Of a stretch of DNA of 64,000 nucleotides, positions 1 through 11,640 are shown in pieces (the stretch's first letter is position 1; the number at the start of each line of letters is the position of its first letter). A model generated the notes under the pieces. That model was not told the DNA's origin, made no database searches, and saw only the letters and a program-made list of their open reading frames with translations. The position numbers and the translations under genes were made by a program. The DNA is taken from NCBI GenBank assembly GCA_009760855.2, contig WPIO01000047.1, positions 2,560,001 through 2,624,000 on the forward strand, written 5' to 3'. The stretch comes from Cristatella mucedo. Its lineage: Eukaryota > Bryozoa > Phylactolaemata > Cristatellidae.

Positions 1-1383
1 GACAACATTAGGGAAGCCATCCCTGTAATTACAGCCACCTAGAATGCTGTTTCCCGATTCCTGGCTGTGCCACGATGTCTACATTTAAGCATGTCACTAC
101 TGATCTCGTCCTATAGTTCATATCCCAATCAAAAAAGACAACAAGTACTCAGGATCCTATTCCCACTGTCCTGCTCCTACGTTGCCTTGATCTGCTGCTG
201 CCATTCATAACTAAGATCACTAATATGTCAATAGCCTCAGGTCATGTCCCACCACCTTTCAAAAACGTTGTAGTCAGGCCACTTCTCAGGAAACCTACAA
301 TAGACCAATAGAACTTGAGCAACTACAGCCCAGTCTCCGTTCTACAATTCCTATCAAAGACACTGGAACAGGTTGTGGTAAACCTGCTGAACTCATATAT
401 CAAAACTTTAAGCCTTGCTAGTAAGTTTAAGTCTGGCTTTAGAGCTAATCACTCCACAAACTCAGCATTGCTTGAGGTGTACAACGACCTATTTAGGAAT
501 GCAAACATAGGTGGAGTGTCTCTACTTGTTTTGCTCGATCTTTCCGTAGCTTTTGATACTGTCGAACACAAAGTTCTTCTAGAGTGCCTCTCATCTCAAC
601 TGGGCATCACTGGCACTGCTCTGCAACGGTTCAGGTCGTATCTCAGTGGGAGACTTCAGAGTATTGACGCGAACTGACAAACATCATCCGAGGTACCTCT
701 GAAATACGGGGTACCTCAGGGCTCCATGGCAGGTCTAATTCTTTTCACGTTTATACTCTGCCTCTTGCTGATGTGATTGCCAAACACAATCTAGGCTTTC
801 ACTGGTATGCAGGTGACACTTAGTTGTACCTTTGATTTGATCTCTCCCAGCCTTCGAGCACCTCAAACTCTCTCAACTCACTTGCTGCGTGCATTGATGA
901 CATCCACACATGGATGACAGCAAATTTTCTAAAACTAAACGATGCTAAAACTACCGTACTAGTTATGGAAAAACCCAGTCTGATTCAGAAATTGAAAAGG
1001 AAGACATGCAAAATTGGCTCTGCCTGCATATCTCCTGTTGAATCAGCTCGAAATATAGGTGTCAAGTTCCGAAGTGACCTCTGGGTAGACGACCACAACA
1101 GCTCCACAGTCAATTTTGCCTATTTTCAGCTTCATAACATTGCTAAAATTCGGGATTGTGTAGATAAGGATACCGTGTCTAAGTTGGTCCATGCATTCAT
1201 GACATCCCGTTTTGACTTCTGTAACTCACTGCTTGCTGGCCTGCCGGCATGTGCGATCAGGCGATTACAGCTGGTGCACAACTCAGTGGCTGGGCTTGTC
1301 TGTCGTGAGAGTCGCAGTTGCCACATCACTCCACTTCTCGCCGACCTGCACTGGTTACCATTCAAGCAAGGATTGACTTCAAA

Positions 1384-1423
1384 TGGTCGCCGATGGTCGC
1401 CAAATGGTCGCCGAAATTGACTC
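1384..1423. repeat. Three-copy ATGGTCGCC minirepeat at the SINE junction
   Basis: ATGGTCGCC occurs three times in a row with one- or two-base spacers, between the interrupted LINE and the SINE1 head. It belongs to neither the LINE consensus nor the other good SINE1 copy (32066). Confidence 0.7.
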
Positions 1424-1558
1424 CGAGCTGGTTTGGTCTAGCGGTTAAGGGGCTCGCCCCGACCAAGGTCTGACTGAGGTCGTGGGCTCGAGCCCCGAGG
1501 CATATGTGAAGCGCCGGAATAGAGACTAAGTTCTCTTGGAGCCCTATATAAATGAATC
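1424..1558 (+). mobile_element. SINE1, tRNA-derived head with LINE A-type 3' stem-loop
   Basis: About 135-bp SINE. The head folds like a tRNA, with a pol III A-box-like TGGTCTAGCGGTTAAGG at 1433 and a B-box-like GGGCTCGAGCCCC near 1484. The 3' half (GAAGCGCC...AGAGACTAAGTTCTCT) closely matches the terminal stem-loop of LINE A. A second good copy lies at 32066 and a decayed one at 13995. It is inserted in LINE copy A1; the target bases TTCAA appear on both sides, a possible short duplication. Confidence 0.8.
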
Positions 1559-2094
1559 ATATTTGTTTTCAAGGTTTTGTCGCTCACTTTTAGGTCCCTT
1601 CATTCTTTGGCTCCAGCCTATCTCTCAGATCTACTCCCCAACCAGGCCAAGCATCCTACCATGAGCTTTTAGGAATCCAATAGTTTACCAATACCTCGTA
1701 AGAACCTCTAATCCTTTGGAGACCATGCAGTTAGTTCATATGCCCCAAGGCCTGGAACTCCGTCCCGACTTGAGTCAGAACATCCACTCATATGACCACA
1801 TTTATAAATTAAAGACTCACCTATTTAGGACAGCATTTAGTGGGTCACTGTGATTCGTCCTTGATGTGCTTGTGTGTGCTGACACTGTGCAGGCTGCCAC
1901 TAACCAGATTGGCATGCTGACCCTGTGCATGTCACCCCTAACCATGTTATTCATTTTGTTTGTTTATCAAGCATGATGTTACTCACCATTCAATCGCGTT
2001 TCCATTTGCAGCAAATGTAAAGCGACTAGAAAGATATTGAGTTATATGGGGGTGCTTTATCAAGTGCGTTATTACAATTATAATTGAAGACAGA

Positions 2095-2485
2095 GCACAG
2101 TTCTTAGGCTGAAGCACAAGGCCTGCCAGGGCATGACACTTATATAGTTAGCTGAGCTGTTACAGGAATTTCGGCCTCCTTGTGTAATGTGGTGCAGTAC
2201 GGACAATAAGTTAGCTTTGTCATGTGTCAGCTCAAGGATCTTTGGCTGCATAAGCTTTGCACTGCAGGTCCTAGAGTGAGGAGTTGCATCTCACGATCCT
2301 TAAGCAAAGGTAACTACTCTCCTGCTGCCACCTGTGCCTCATTTTCTTCAGCCGCCCTGAGCTGCTACGTCCATGCTACTCACTGGCTCAAACGCTCTCA
2401 TGACTTAGCTATGATTCTCAGTATCTGTTTTTTTCGTGAGACCACTGAAGTTTCCGAATGTTATATCGGATTTACTATGGCAACT
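2095..2485 (+). mobile_element. LINE family B fragment B1 (3' region)
   Basis: Matches other family B copies through the C-terminal RT region and 3' UTR (near 2110 GGCCTGCCAGGGC; near 2355 GCTGCTACGTCCATGCTACT; then the CGTGAGACC...AAGT stretch near 2437). Frame is broken. It starts directly after the tail of LINE A1, so insertion beside an older LINE tail is likely. Confidence 0.7.
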
Positions 2486-2499
2486 GGGCAGAAGCAGCT

Positions 2500-4190
2500 C
2501 AAGTTTTTTCTATTAAGTTTGCTTTCTTGATTAGTGGACTAACGACAGCCTTTTTAATGATGCTGGGACATGACCTTTCGCTAATGAAATATTCATGATG
2601 TTCGTTATTCATGGAAACAGGAAATATATGCATCGCAGTAGTAGGACAGTAGGAGAAGGTTGTAGATGACTTGTTAGTTTCTTTGATTGAGCTATGAATT
2701 TCCGAATGAGTTCCCTGGCATCCTTGAGTGCAGTCATTTGAGTGCTGCCTGGAATTAAGGGACATGATTTCAGTGGGGTATGCTACTATCCAAAGAGTGC
2801 ACACCCGATCTTGTCTGTCTTTTTGGAAACGAAGACAGAGAAGCAATCATCTAGGTTATAAAAAATTATGACTAGGTAATGAGTTAATGTAAGAGCAGTA
2901 AAGGGAAAGGTTAATCGTCAACCTAAGCAATTTTAGATTGTGCACAAGTGATTCAACACAGTTTGTTAATAGAAGCTTGACTTGGATCTTCCTATGATCA
3001 ACCGATAGACCTACACAGGCATTCACATACCTATCGGCCGCCTTCACCTTTTGTATGCTTTTTCAAGCCTACATTTAGTAAACCTATCAAGTGTAAAGGC
3101 TGCAGTAAATCATGGGCTGTCTGGGGGAGGTCGTACAGTGGGCTTAGTCAGGCTTGCAAGCCACCGAGCATGGTAGCTAGTGCCGTGTTGTAGCAATCTA
3201 ACAATGTCTTATCGGAAGGTGGATTTAGTAGCACAGGCGAAGCTGATTTTCTTGTACGGACAGCATCAATGTCAAAAGGGCCTTGAGGTTTCGCGATTAG
3301 TGGGTGATTTTACATGATGAGCAGTGCAAGCAACATATGTTCAAATAAGCAGATTGCGATAATGATTGGTGTTGAGATAGTGCAAGTGTATAAGAAAACT
3401 CACTCGAGTGACTGATCCTTTAGTGAATTAGGGCAAGGCACATGAGCCACAAGAGATAATGAGCCAGTCAGTGCACAAAATTATGTTGTGGAGGACTTAA
3501 TTAAGAACTCAAAGCAAAAGTTGAAATCATCCACAACGAGGAAAGATCAATCTCTTGCATAAAATATCGAGCTGAGATCAGTGATACCTGAAAAGAAAGA
3601 TAACTTGGTTCTTGGGGTGACAGACGACAGCTCTTACTGTTAGCTTGCTATCTGGTGAACCGAAAAACAGATTCAACAGACTACTTTGGTGTAAGTGCAA
3701 ACAGCATGACAATGAAGGACAAGCTTGTAGTAACGATGACTCCACCTCCATTTTGATTGATCAAGGGATCTGAGAGAAAAATAAGCCTTTCAGGGTTTTG
3801 TCATTATTGGTCAAGATGTTTACCGATTTAAGCAAGGTTACGATCAAAGCAAATAGGTTGAGGCCTCTTTTAAGAAACAATGTTACTTGTTTATAAAGGT
3901 TCATTGCAGATCAAGCAAGGACATCAAAGACAAGCATTAGTTTATGCTGCTGGAGTTATAGCTTGCCTGCTGACCACTAAGCTAGGGAGATTTACATTAT
4001 TGCTTGATGGAGACGTTACCGATCAGTTCTACAAAACGCTAAGAATACCAAATCAGCGAGTTCTCATCAGTCAGACCCAGCTAAGCGAGAAGGTTCTAAC
4101 TGAGCGGCCCGGCGTCGGCTCAGGGAACTTTCTTTTGGAAATGCACAACTCACAGATCTTAGCAACAACAATAAGGCCTAGGAATACAGT
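2500..4190 (-). mobile_element. LINE family A fragment A2 (5' half: 5' UTR, endonuclease, pre-RT linker)
   Basis: Aligns by eye in segments with the minus-strand copy A15: bases 2540-2580 with 38550-38590, 3240-3310 with 39255-39310, 3490-3590 with 39530-39600, 3900-4000 with 39935-40015 and 4030-4180 with 40060-40210. It therefore covers the start of the RT linker, the whole endonuclease region and the 5' UTR. No reading frame survives. There is no RT core or 3' tail, so it is a 3'-deleted remnant. Confidence 0.7.
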
Positions 4191-4940
4191 TGAATGACGA
4201 CAATGAAACAATGATAAGTACGCACGATCATAACTAATAAGCAGTGTAAGCTGATGCTATGACAGCATGCTGGCGACAGTACACAAGCCACGAAATGCAG
4301 ACACCGAGGGGGCTTCAACACTGGTGTACTCGCACCATTTCAGAGTTACACCACCCAGCCGTTCTCCCCTCGTCCTACTTCCCACTGCCAGTAACTGCCC
4401 AGGCAGTGACTCACCCTTCAAAAGTAAAACTAATTCGAAATAAACAGGCAAGGCCCGCAAATGAGTGGCCATAAACCCAATCGGCCGGTACACTCATAGC
4501 TCAGCAATAAAACAATCACATTTCCTTTTGATCTAAAGAATACAGATCTCAGCAGTACTACTCTTAAGATCAAAGAACAACACAATATTCACACAAAGGA
4601 AATGGCACTTTACAACATTACAGCACCATTACAGTCCAGCAACCACCAATATAAAATGACCATCGCTCAAAGGAAGTCATAAGCTGGTTAAAAGCCAGAG
4701 GCACACAAATAACGTACTGCTTGTGACTTACTGAGGAAAGAAGCCCTGAACAGAACTGCAACGTTCTTGAAACTTTGTACAGATTCGAGAAAGAGATGCT
4801 GCATGGTCGATATACCGTTTCTGGAAGAGGAGTCCGGATATACTAAAGGCCTCAGTCGCTGCCGATGGTGGCACATGCCAAGCAAATGTAAGTATCAAGG
4901 CCTAGTTAGTGGGTGCTAAATTGGCTCATTTTTGCTATCA
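4190..4940. other. Unassigned sequence
   Basis: No supported gene. Short open frames on both strands at 4259-4493 show no domain or splice context. Confidence 0.5.
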
Positions 4941-4947
4941 GTGGTTA

Positions 4948-5136
4948 CAGTGGTTCTCAACCATCCTAGTTCCTAAACCCTTTAATACAATTCCACATCT
5001 TGTGCAGAGCCTTAACCATAACATTAGTGTGCGTAAAATGTGGAAATGCTTGCTTTCGGATAGTCTTAGGTGACCCCTGTGGGGGGGTCGTTCGACCCTC
5101 CCAAAGGGGACGCGACCCACAGGTTGAGAGCCACTG
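4948..5136. mobile_element. hAT-type MITE, about 189 bp
   Basis: Ends form terminal inverted repeats: CAGTGGTTCTCAACC at 4948 and GGTTGAGAGCCACTG ending at 5136, one mismatch in 15. Inside the right end is the palindrome GGGTCGTTCGACCC and the block GACGCGACCCACAGG. CAGTGGTTCTCAACC termini are typical of hAT/Charlie elements. Read on the minus strand, the order of blocks recalls the SPIN/URR1 non-autonomous hATs of vertebrates (from memory). The 8-bp flanks (4940-4947, 5137-5144) do not match, so no target duplication is visible. No coding capacity. Confidence 0.8.
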
Positions 5137-5144
5137 CCTATAAT

Positions 5145-5885
5145 GTGTCCTTGAGGGGCATATCTGAAACATCAGAGATTGTAGCCTACCTATTGTACTT
5201 ATTTAAAACATGAATCGCATCAAAGCAGTAATTATTTGAGAATATGAGTTAAATTTGCAGCTATCACTAACTAATGCATTTAGCAGGTCAAACAAAGCTC
5301 TGTTTACCCGAATCTTACTAGCGATGGCTGTGAAGTGGGTCATTGGTGCCGACTGTTTGCTAACATCTAGTAAAGAAGCAGTGAATATCGCTTAAATTTA
5401 ACTGCATACTGAACATTGTTGCACCCAGTTTATTCTCATGTGCCATCGCATTCAGGTGTAAGCTCATTATGCTGGACGCCACTTTAGGTTAGATTTCCTG
5501 GCACTGAGTTATATAATTGTTTGGATGGATAATTAACTTTCTTCAGCGAATACTGTCTGCAAGCTCCAGCTATTTTAATGGTTAATTTCATTCTACTCAT
5601 TATAATTGCTGATATTTTTTTCTTTAAAGTCTAGGGATTACCTGTAGTTGTAGTGCTCCAATGATGCCTAGTTGTGGGAGAAACTTGATCACTCTGTGAG
5701 ACTATAGCATGGCAAGTAGATTATTATGAGTAGCAATTATCCAGTCCTGACGTCAGGGCTCACAACTCCACCACTGTGGTTTCTATAATTAAGGACTGCT
5801 TTCAATATTTAAGCAAATGTTTTTTAATTATGACAAGGATGTGGGATAAAATCAATTACAACTTGTCTTTTTTGAACTTCATTGT
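5145..5885. other. Unassigned sequence
   Basis: AT-rich, no supported gene; part of it may be the 5' side of the pogo-like element that follows. Confidence 0.4.
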
Positions 5886-5887
5886 TC

Positions 5888-6116
5888 TGAGATTTAAATC
5901 ATGTTCTATTGTTCAGAGAGCACTTGCAGCCTTAAATACTTTAAGAACTTCCTTGCAGACAGAGGATTCGATCAAATAATTACTCATGCTGGAATGACTG
6001 CCTATCTCCAGACTCTTGATATTGCAATAAATACGCCATTCAAGGACTATTTGCTGATGGAAATCTGCAACTACTCAAAAAATAGAATGGGAGATAACAG
6101 CTTAGAAACTTTCTGA
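5888..6116 (+). pseudogene. Fragment of a pogo/Tigger-type DDE transposase
   Basis: The frame ending at 6116 reads NFLADRGFDQIITHAGMTAY followed by LQTLDIAINTPFKDYLLMEI. This matches the family signature PGG(L/M)T..LQPLDV.INKPFKD that lies just before the last catalytic region of DDE_1-fold transposases of the Tigger/pogo branch. Only about 75 residues survive. The first and second catalytic Asp regions and the DNA-binding N-terminus are not found upstream, and the expected QPLD reads QTLD. No terminal inverted repeats were recognised. A dead remnant. Confidence 0.65.
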
Positions 6117-6239
6117 AGCCAGGCCGGCAAGAGGTCGTTACTTAGGAGAAGAATTCATACTAACAAAATCTCTGAATGCTGTGCTGCCCATGCACTGCCA
6201 GCAGGCTAATTGGGCAAGAAGGGCTCATATAAGGAAAGT

Positions 6240-7280
6240 TATATAGTTAAGGTTGAGAGATTGTTGGCCAGTGGCTGTATAGGAAAGGATTTCGCAAGAA
6301 ATTTCAGGCAGAAATTAAGGTTTCGGAGATTTATGACGATATTCCAGGGGAAAATGTCGTGACTACATGTGAATAAAAATATTTTTTTATTTTTGAATGA
6401 AAACATATTTCTATACATCAATACAAATTGATTTTTGGACACGAATAGAAACATATGCTAATATGAGAATAGAACATATTCTATCGTCAGAATATAACAG
6501 ATTTTTTCTAAGGAATAAATATAGATTTATATAAATGAGAAAAAAAATGTCCCTACACAATTTTACGTTACAGTGCTTTCGGAGGTAAAAACACTATAAG
6601 AACGTGTTATTTTCGAGGAAACACGGTAGTAAGACCACCGTGTGTGACCGTATGCATAAGCTATTTTATAGGAGTCATCGTACCATTGGGCCACTTGGCT
6701 ATTCTAGCTACACCCCAACCTCAGGTATTAAGCTTCAATCTTAACCAAACGCAAATCAACTTATCTTAAGGTAGAGCAGAGTTTGACGTCGTGCTGTGAA
6801 ACCCTAGAGCCTTACAGGGATAAAGTGGAGAAACAGTGTCAAACTAAATAAGCCTAAAAGAATCAACAGAGCGATAACCAGATCCAATATTCTGCTTAAC
6901 TAGCTAAAAAGTAGAAGCAACAAATGGCAGACAGGTGGTTTCTGTGAGGCTAAAAAAAATTTCTAAGCTTTCAATAATTCTTAAGACCCATGGACAAAAT
7001 TAATGGTTTTGTTAAGTACATTCGCAGTGCACACTCCTTCCCCCTGGAAAGCTGGCTCAAGCATTTCTGCTCAGCCAGTCTCGGGTACTGTTAAAATACT
7101 GCCGTGCTACTGTTTAAAGCAGACACCAGAGCCTTAGGCAAAACGATTGGAAGACAGTATTCAATAGAAGCCAAAACAGATTATCACCAAGATTACTGAG
7201 GTGACTAAACATTATTTAGCCTATCTAACAGCCTCGATTGTGTAACAGCAGAAAAGCCTTGACCGCTGTCACCTCAGCTT
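6240..7280. other. Unassigned sequence
   Basis: AT-rich with many stops on both strands; no gene or repeat family recognised. Confidence 0.5.
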
Positions 7281-7284
7281 TCGC

Positions 7285-7985
7285 TTTCCTACTTTCACGT
7301 TAATAACAATGCTAAAATTTGGGCTTGCTTAAACAAGGATACCACATCATATTATTTCCAAGCATTTGATGCATCTAGTCTCGTTTTCTATAATTTACTG
7401 TTGCTTGGTCTACAGTTTCCACATCATACCCCCTATAGCTAACCTGCACTGTCTCCCAGTCGAGAATCCATCGACTTCAAGGTTCTGTGGTTAACTTTTA
7501 GGTCCCTTAATTTTTGTAGCTCCATCCTAGATATCAGATTTACTGCCCCACCCGGGCAAAGCCTCGTAGCACCTGCTTTTCAGAATCTTAATTGTTTACC
7601 TATACCTTGTATGAGCCTTAACTCCTTTGGAGACCATGCATTTAGTTTGTGGGCTCCTAAATTCTGAAACTCCGTCCAGCTGACTTTACGACAGTTCCTG
7701 GCTTAAATACATCACAAAAGCCAGAGCACATATGCTTGTTATACTGTTCAATGGGTCATCGTGATTTGTCTTGTTTTACCTATGTATGCTGACCACTGTG
7801 CATTCTACCAATAATCGTATATGCATTTTTACTCTCTGTATACAACCTTGAACCATGTTATGCTGTGGACATTGAGCATAGAACCAGTAATAATTCAACT
7901 TGCTTCCTTTGCACGGCATGCAAAGTGCTTAGGCAGATATTAAATTCTCGGAGGGTATATAAGCAGTTATTATTGTTATAATATT
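7285..7985 (+). mobile_element. LINE family A fragment A3 (3' part)
   Basis: Decayed match to the C-terminal RT region and 3' UTR of family A, beginning near AACAATGCTAAAATTTGGGC and ending in a TTATTATTGTTAT-type tail near 7980. The usual stem-loop is eroded. No open frame. Confidence 0.65.
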
Positions 7986-8089
7986 TACGAGCATAAAAAT
8001 AGCAGATACGTGAATTTCAGATTTAAGTGCAATGAAATAGGGTCCTCAGATTGTAATCTTCTTTGAATAAAAAAATAATTACAGGATAA

Positions 8090-9290
8090 AGACAAGTTCA
8101 GCCTTTTTGAATGCAGATGTTAACCTGCTGTATAGATTCGAGGGAAACGGGTCTAGATAGGATGCTGCTACCCTTTGGATGGGCTCTCTGATCTCATTTA
8201 TCTTGCTGGTAAAACAGCTAGGAAAGCTTATAGCTTAATTGCAGCCAATGTCAAACGCATTTAAAGGTAGTGAGTTCTCCGAGGGCGCTTTATTAAGTGC
8301 ATTACAATTACTATTAAATCACCCCAAGGATCACTAGGTAAGGAGTAAACCTGGGACTGAGTGAGGAGATTGCTGATCAAAGATATTAGCAGTTTATTAT
8401 TGAGCATCTGTGATTGAACAATACTGCTATGCAAGCTAGACTATGCCTTTGCTAGGATTGATTTGTTTTATCTACAGCTATCCAGGTAAGGTTATCTTTA
8501 GACAGTCAGTCTGATCTCTTGTAAGATTTCTCAAGCGTCCAGTCAGTAGACCTACCTAGTTTCATAGGTCCTTTAAACCACAGCCTGTGTGGGTGATAGC
8601 AAACGTTGCTATTAGTCAGAGGGGCTAACTCGCAGAGCATTTCTGTCAGTTTCCTATTGCAACACCAGATCAATGATGAGAAGCCAAAAGAGAATTTAAC
8701 ATTTGGGTCGAAGATGATAGTCTCACGTGGATAGAATTTATGCCAAATATCTTGAGGTTTTGCATTCACCGATTATTGTACACGTGAAAGGGGGGTCACT
8801 CACAGAAGACTGAGTGATTTCTTCTTGTGGTCAATTTAGCAGAATGTAGAAAAAATAGGAAATGATAGCGTGCAGTTGTGGAAGAATATTTGATCGTTTG
8901 TGTGGCTCTTTTGTGAATAGGGTCAAACTCATGATGCTCAATGAAAAATTGTAGGTTGTAGCACTAAAAATGGTGACCCATTTGTTAGTTAGGCTTTAAA
9001 AACATTTTTGTAAGTCATCCATAATAAGGAAAGACCACTTTCTTGCAGGTAGAATCGAGTCGAAATCACACGAGCAAACCCACAAATGAACCAATCTAAG
9101 ATCAAGACGACAAGTTACCCGGGGTAGGGTAATGAACTACCGCCTTGACAATTTCTCGCTGGAGAAACTCAAAACAAAGACTCAGAAGACCCCTTTGGTT
9201 AGTAAGCAAAGTGCGATTCCAAAATTGGAAAGTTTAACAGTCACATTTAAATGCCTGAATGGAGATTAATAATTATCAGGGTTTTATGCA
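8090..9290 (-). mobile_element. LINE family A fragment A4 (pre-RT linker and endonuclease region)
   Basis: Corresponds to 38740-39720 of copy A15 read in the same (minus) direction; for example GCATCTGTGATT at 8404 and CCTTTGCTAGGATTGATT near 8448 occur in both. Interrupted at about 8245-8325 by a tail-only insertion. No coding frame remains. Confidence 0.65.
8245..8326 (+). mobile_element. Tail-only LINE A insertion (about 80 bp)
   Basis: Consists of little more than the family A terminal stem-loop (GAGTTCTCCGAGGGCGCTTT) and a degenerate ATTA-rich tail, lying inside the opposite-strand copy A4. An extreme 5' truncation of LINE A or of a SINE sharing its tail. Confidence 0.6.
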
Positions 9291-9394
9291 TGCTATCTCT
9301 ATTTTTGTAGCAGTGATTGTCAGGGACGATCATGTACATATATCTGTGTTTGTAATTGCATAACGCCGCAAAGCCTGGATGAGTTCAACTTCTA

Positions 9395-9482
9395 AGAGTT
9401 TTATAGCATACTCACACCCTAAGCGAATTCCTGCACTTATTCGGTAGCCAATAGAATTCATCTTACACAACAAAGAGAAAGT
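9395..9482 (-). mobile_element. LINE family B 3' fragment B2
   Basis: CACACCCTAAGCG...TCGGTAGCCAATAGA...CAACAAAGAGAAAGT matches the 3' UTR of family B as seen at 58680-58760. About 90 bp only. Confidence 0.6.
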
Positions 9483-10285
9483 AAGAAGCATATCTAGGGA
9501 CAATATCTAAAATCACCTAAATTCCGAGCACAATGACAACGGCATCCCCTAGTGGAATTGCAAGACATTCTAATCCAGTCACACACTTACGGCGTCGTAC
9601 CAGCAACAGCTCTGTTCGAAAATCGTATGGTTGAAGGTGATTTGCCGACATCCACGATCAAGTGTAGGCGAGAGAAGAATTCAGTTTATCAGCCGCTGCA
9701 GCAGATTTGAACTTTTTAAATGACATATATCATCGGCAAACAAGTGAATGTGTTGGTTATATAATTTAGCTAACTCTTCAATTGTTTAATTGGATTGCAG
9801 AAGTAATTAATCATCAATATAGCAGCCCAAAAACTGGGCCTACTGATGCTGACCGTAGCCGTCGGTCTGGTTGCCTCTCGGCACGCTTCGTTCCGATTCC
9901 GATGTGACTCGGCAAGCCCTCCCACTCCTTCCTCAGCTCCCTCTCACGAGTCACCGCTGTAGCGAAGCTCGTCAGAGAAAACAACAGAAAGCCCGGACTG
10001 AGCTGTCCGATCCTTTCAATCGTGATCAATGGTACCGAAGGCAGCTAGTTGTTCTAGCATGGCAAAGGCAGTGACATTCCATCGTTGCTGCTGCACAGGA
10101 TGTCATTGGTTGCAATGGGAAGAGCAGTTTCATTGGAGTGCTGCCACTCAAACCAGCTTGAAATTGTCGGCCATTTCATTCTTTTCAAATATTGCTACCA
10201 GCTGCTTTACGACAATTTGTTCAAGAATCATTGACAAAAAAGGAAACTGGGCAGTGGTTGGAAAGGACCTCTGCATTTAACCTAG
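9482..10285. other. Unassigned, with a GC-richer block at 9840-10040
   Basis: The block at 9840-10040 is open on both strands for about 70 codons (minus-strand product rich in Arg/Glu). No domain, repeat match or convincing splice pair was seen. Confidence 0.35.
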
Positions 10286-10289
10286 GCTT

Positions 10290-11640
10290 TTTAAGCATTG
10301 GTCTTACAATGACCGATTTGAATAAACTGGGCACAAATAATTTTTTCCGGAGGAGCATTTGATACCTCAGTTATGGCTGGGTTAAGATGGTCGACCAGTA
10401 AAAACAGCCGAGATGGTGGTATATGGTCTAAAGAAGACGAGATATTTTGACTTGACCGCAATTGGTACTTGGTTGCCAAATCGCGTGCTGAGTTATCGAA
10501 AAATACAAGGAAAGTCGCAGGTTGTGATTCAGAAATATTTCTAGTCGGAGGGGGCATAATTGAGGCAGGAATGTGCTCAACTTTTTCAGTAAAGATGGCT
10601 GAAAACTTGTCAGCCGAGGGAAATTATTATCTCGAAAGTGAGACCTCTCAGCATCGTCCAGAAATGGCTTACCGGCTTGTAAATCCGTTTAGGATCTGAC
10701 AGTCGGGACTTCAGTTTTCCAGTCACTTAAAATGCAACAACTTTTGAAGACTTTCTAATTGAAAGGAAGATCTACGAATCTTTAGACAGCTAGATTGTAC
10801 GAAGCTTACTTTTTAATAGCACTCCTAAGTGTCATTTTCATTGCATTGGTGAGGCTATCCAGACTGTCGTTCGAGTCTGGGTGCAGATTAAGAAGACCTG
10901 CCGGAGGTGCGCATTTGAAAAATGGGTCTTATTCAACGTTTAAGTTATGTCCCTGGACACACTTGGCATAACCCTGTGTGCATAATGCCACAGAAATAGT
11001 AAACAAGACTGGTCAATGATTCGAGAGGTCAGTGAGTGCACAGCAATATCCGTGGGGCAGATATTCTTAATGATAAAGAGATATGAGATAATGCCACCGT
11101 CGTGAGTGGTATGATGAACTTGTTGAACCAAACCAAAGTTCACTAGACTGTCAAGAAATGATCGGCTCTGGCCGTTGCTAGGATTTCCAACTTGAATACT
11201 GAAGTCTCCTGACTTGTCTGATGACAAGTTTAGACAACCAGGAGGAAGTCGGTATAGCACAGTATTAAGAGGCAGGCCCTTGGAATGAATCTGGTGCAAC
11301 AGGTTCAAGCAATGGCCCATGAGAAAAACACCACTCGTCTTTCATCCGAACGATTCATGAACAACAATTGCAACCTGCCACCAAGCTTGTCGGGTCACAT
11401 GTACTTAAAGAATGAGAACTTGAGTAGGTGATTGATTATAAATACTAAACCACTTTGTCTGCACGTCTTGGAAAATCTGTACTAAACTAGCCGTAAGCTG
11501 TGCATAGGATTGCACTCCTGCAAAACATGTCTGTTATTTACTTCCGATCTTCAGCCCCTTGCAACTTGGCTGGAGTCAGCTTTATTGATGGGCTCTCGAT
11601 CGAATGATCTGCCATGTCAAATACTTCAAGACCGTAAACC
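10290..11640 (-). mobile_element. Degenerate LINE 5' half (endonuclease and pre-RT linker), probably family B
   Basis: Minus-strand frames at 11320-10940 keep an endonuclease/exonuclease/phosphatase signature: GDFSIQVGNPSN (GDFN-type catalytic motif), then GLVQQVHHTTHDGGIISYLF, then IIDQS where SDH is expected. A frame at 10557-10291 reads SSSLDHIPPSRL...NPAITEVSN, typical of the linker before a LINE reverse transcriptase. It differs from the family A endonuclease at 39.2-39.9 kb, so it is family B or a third family. Frameshifted and non-functional. Confidence 0.6.

Larger units (their letters stand above)
1..2085 (+). mobile_element. LINE family A (L2-like) copy A1, interrupted by a SINE
   Basis: Non-LTR retrotransposon relic that continues off the left edge. 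Broken frames show the reverse transcriptase: a FRANHSTNSALLEVYNDL segment, motif A as LLDLSVAFDTVEHK near 530-570, a damaged motif B near 715 and a damaged motif C near 810 (HWYAGDT where an intact copy has HFYADDT). A C-terminal stretch at 914-1380 ends in DLHWLPFKQ. The copy is split near 1380 by SINE1 and resumes near 1566 at the bases encoding the same C-terminal region. The 3' tail with the GCGCC-type stem-loop ends near 2085. Stops and frameshifts make it non-functional. Sequence from base 1 matches the pre-RT linker of copy A15, so the 5' part lies outside the window. Confidence 0.85.

Noticed and set aside
7285-9290. Twin-priming inversion of one LINE (plus-strand 3' half followed by minus-strand 5' half)
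   Set aside because: In twin priming the inverted 5' half lies upstream of the 3' half; here it lies beyond the tail, so two independent copies are more likely.
9814-10074. Overlapping 70-codon frames on both strands
   Set aside because: GC-rich block, but neither strand gives a domain or exon borders; cannot decide, so not called a gene.
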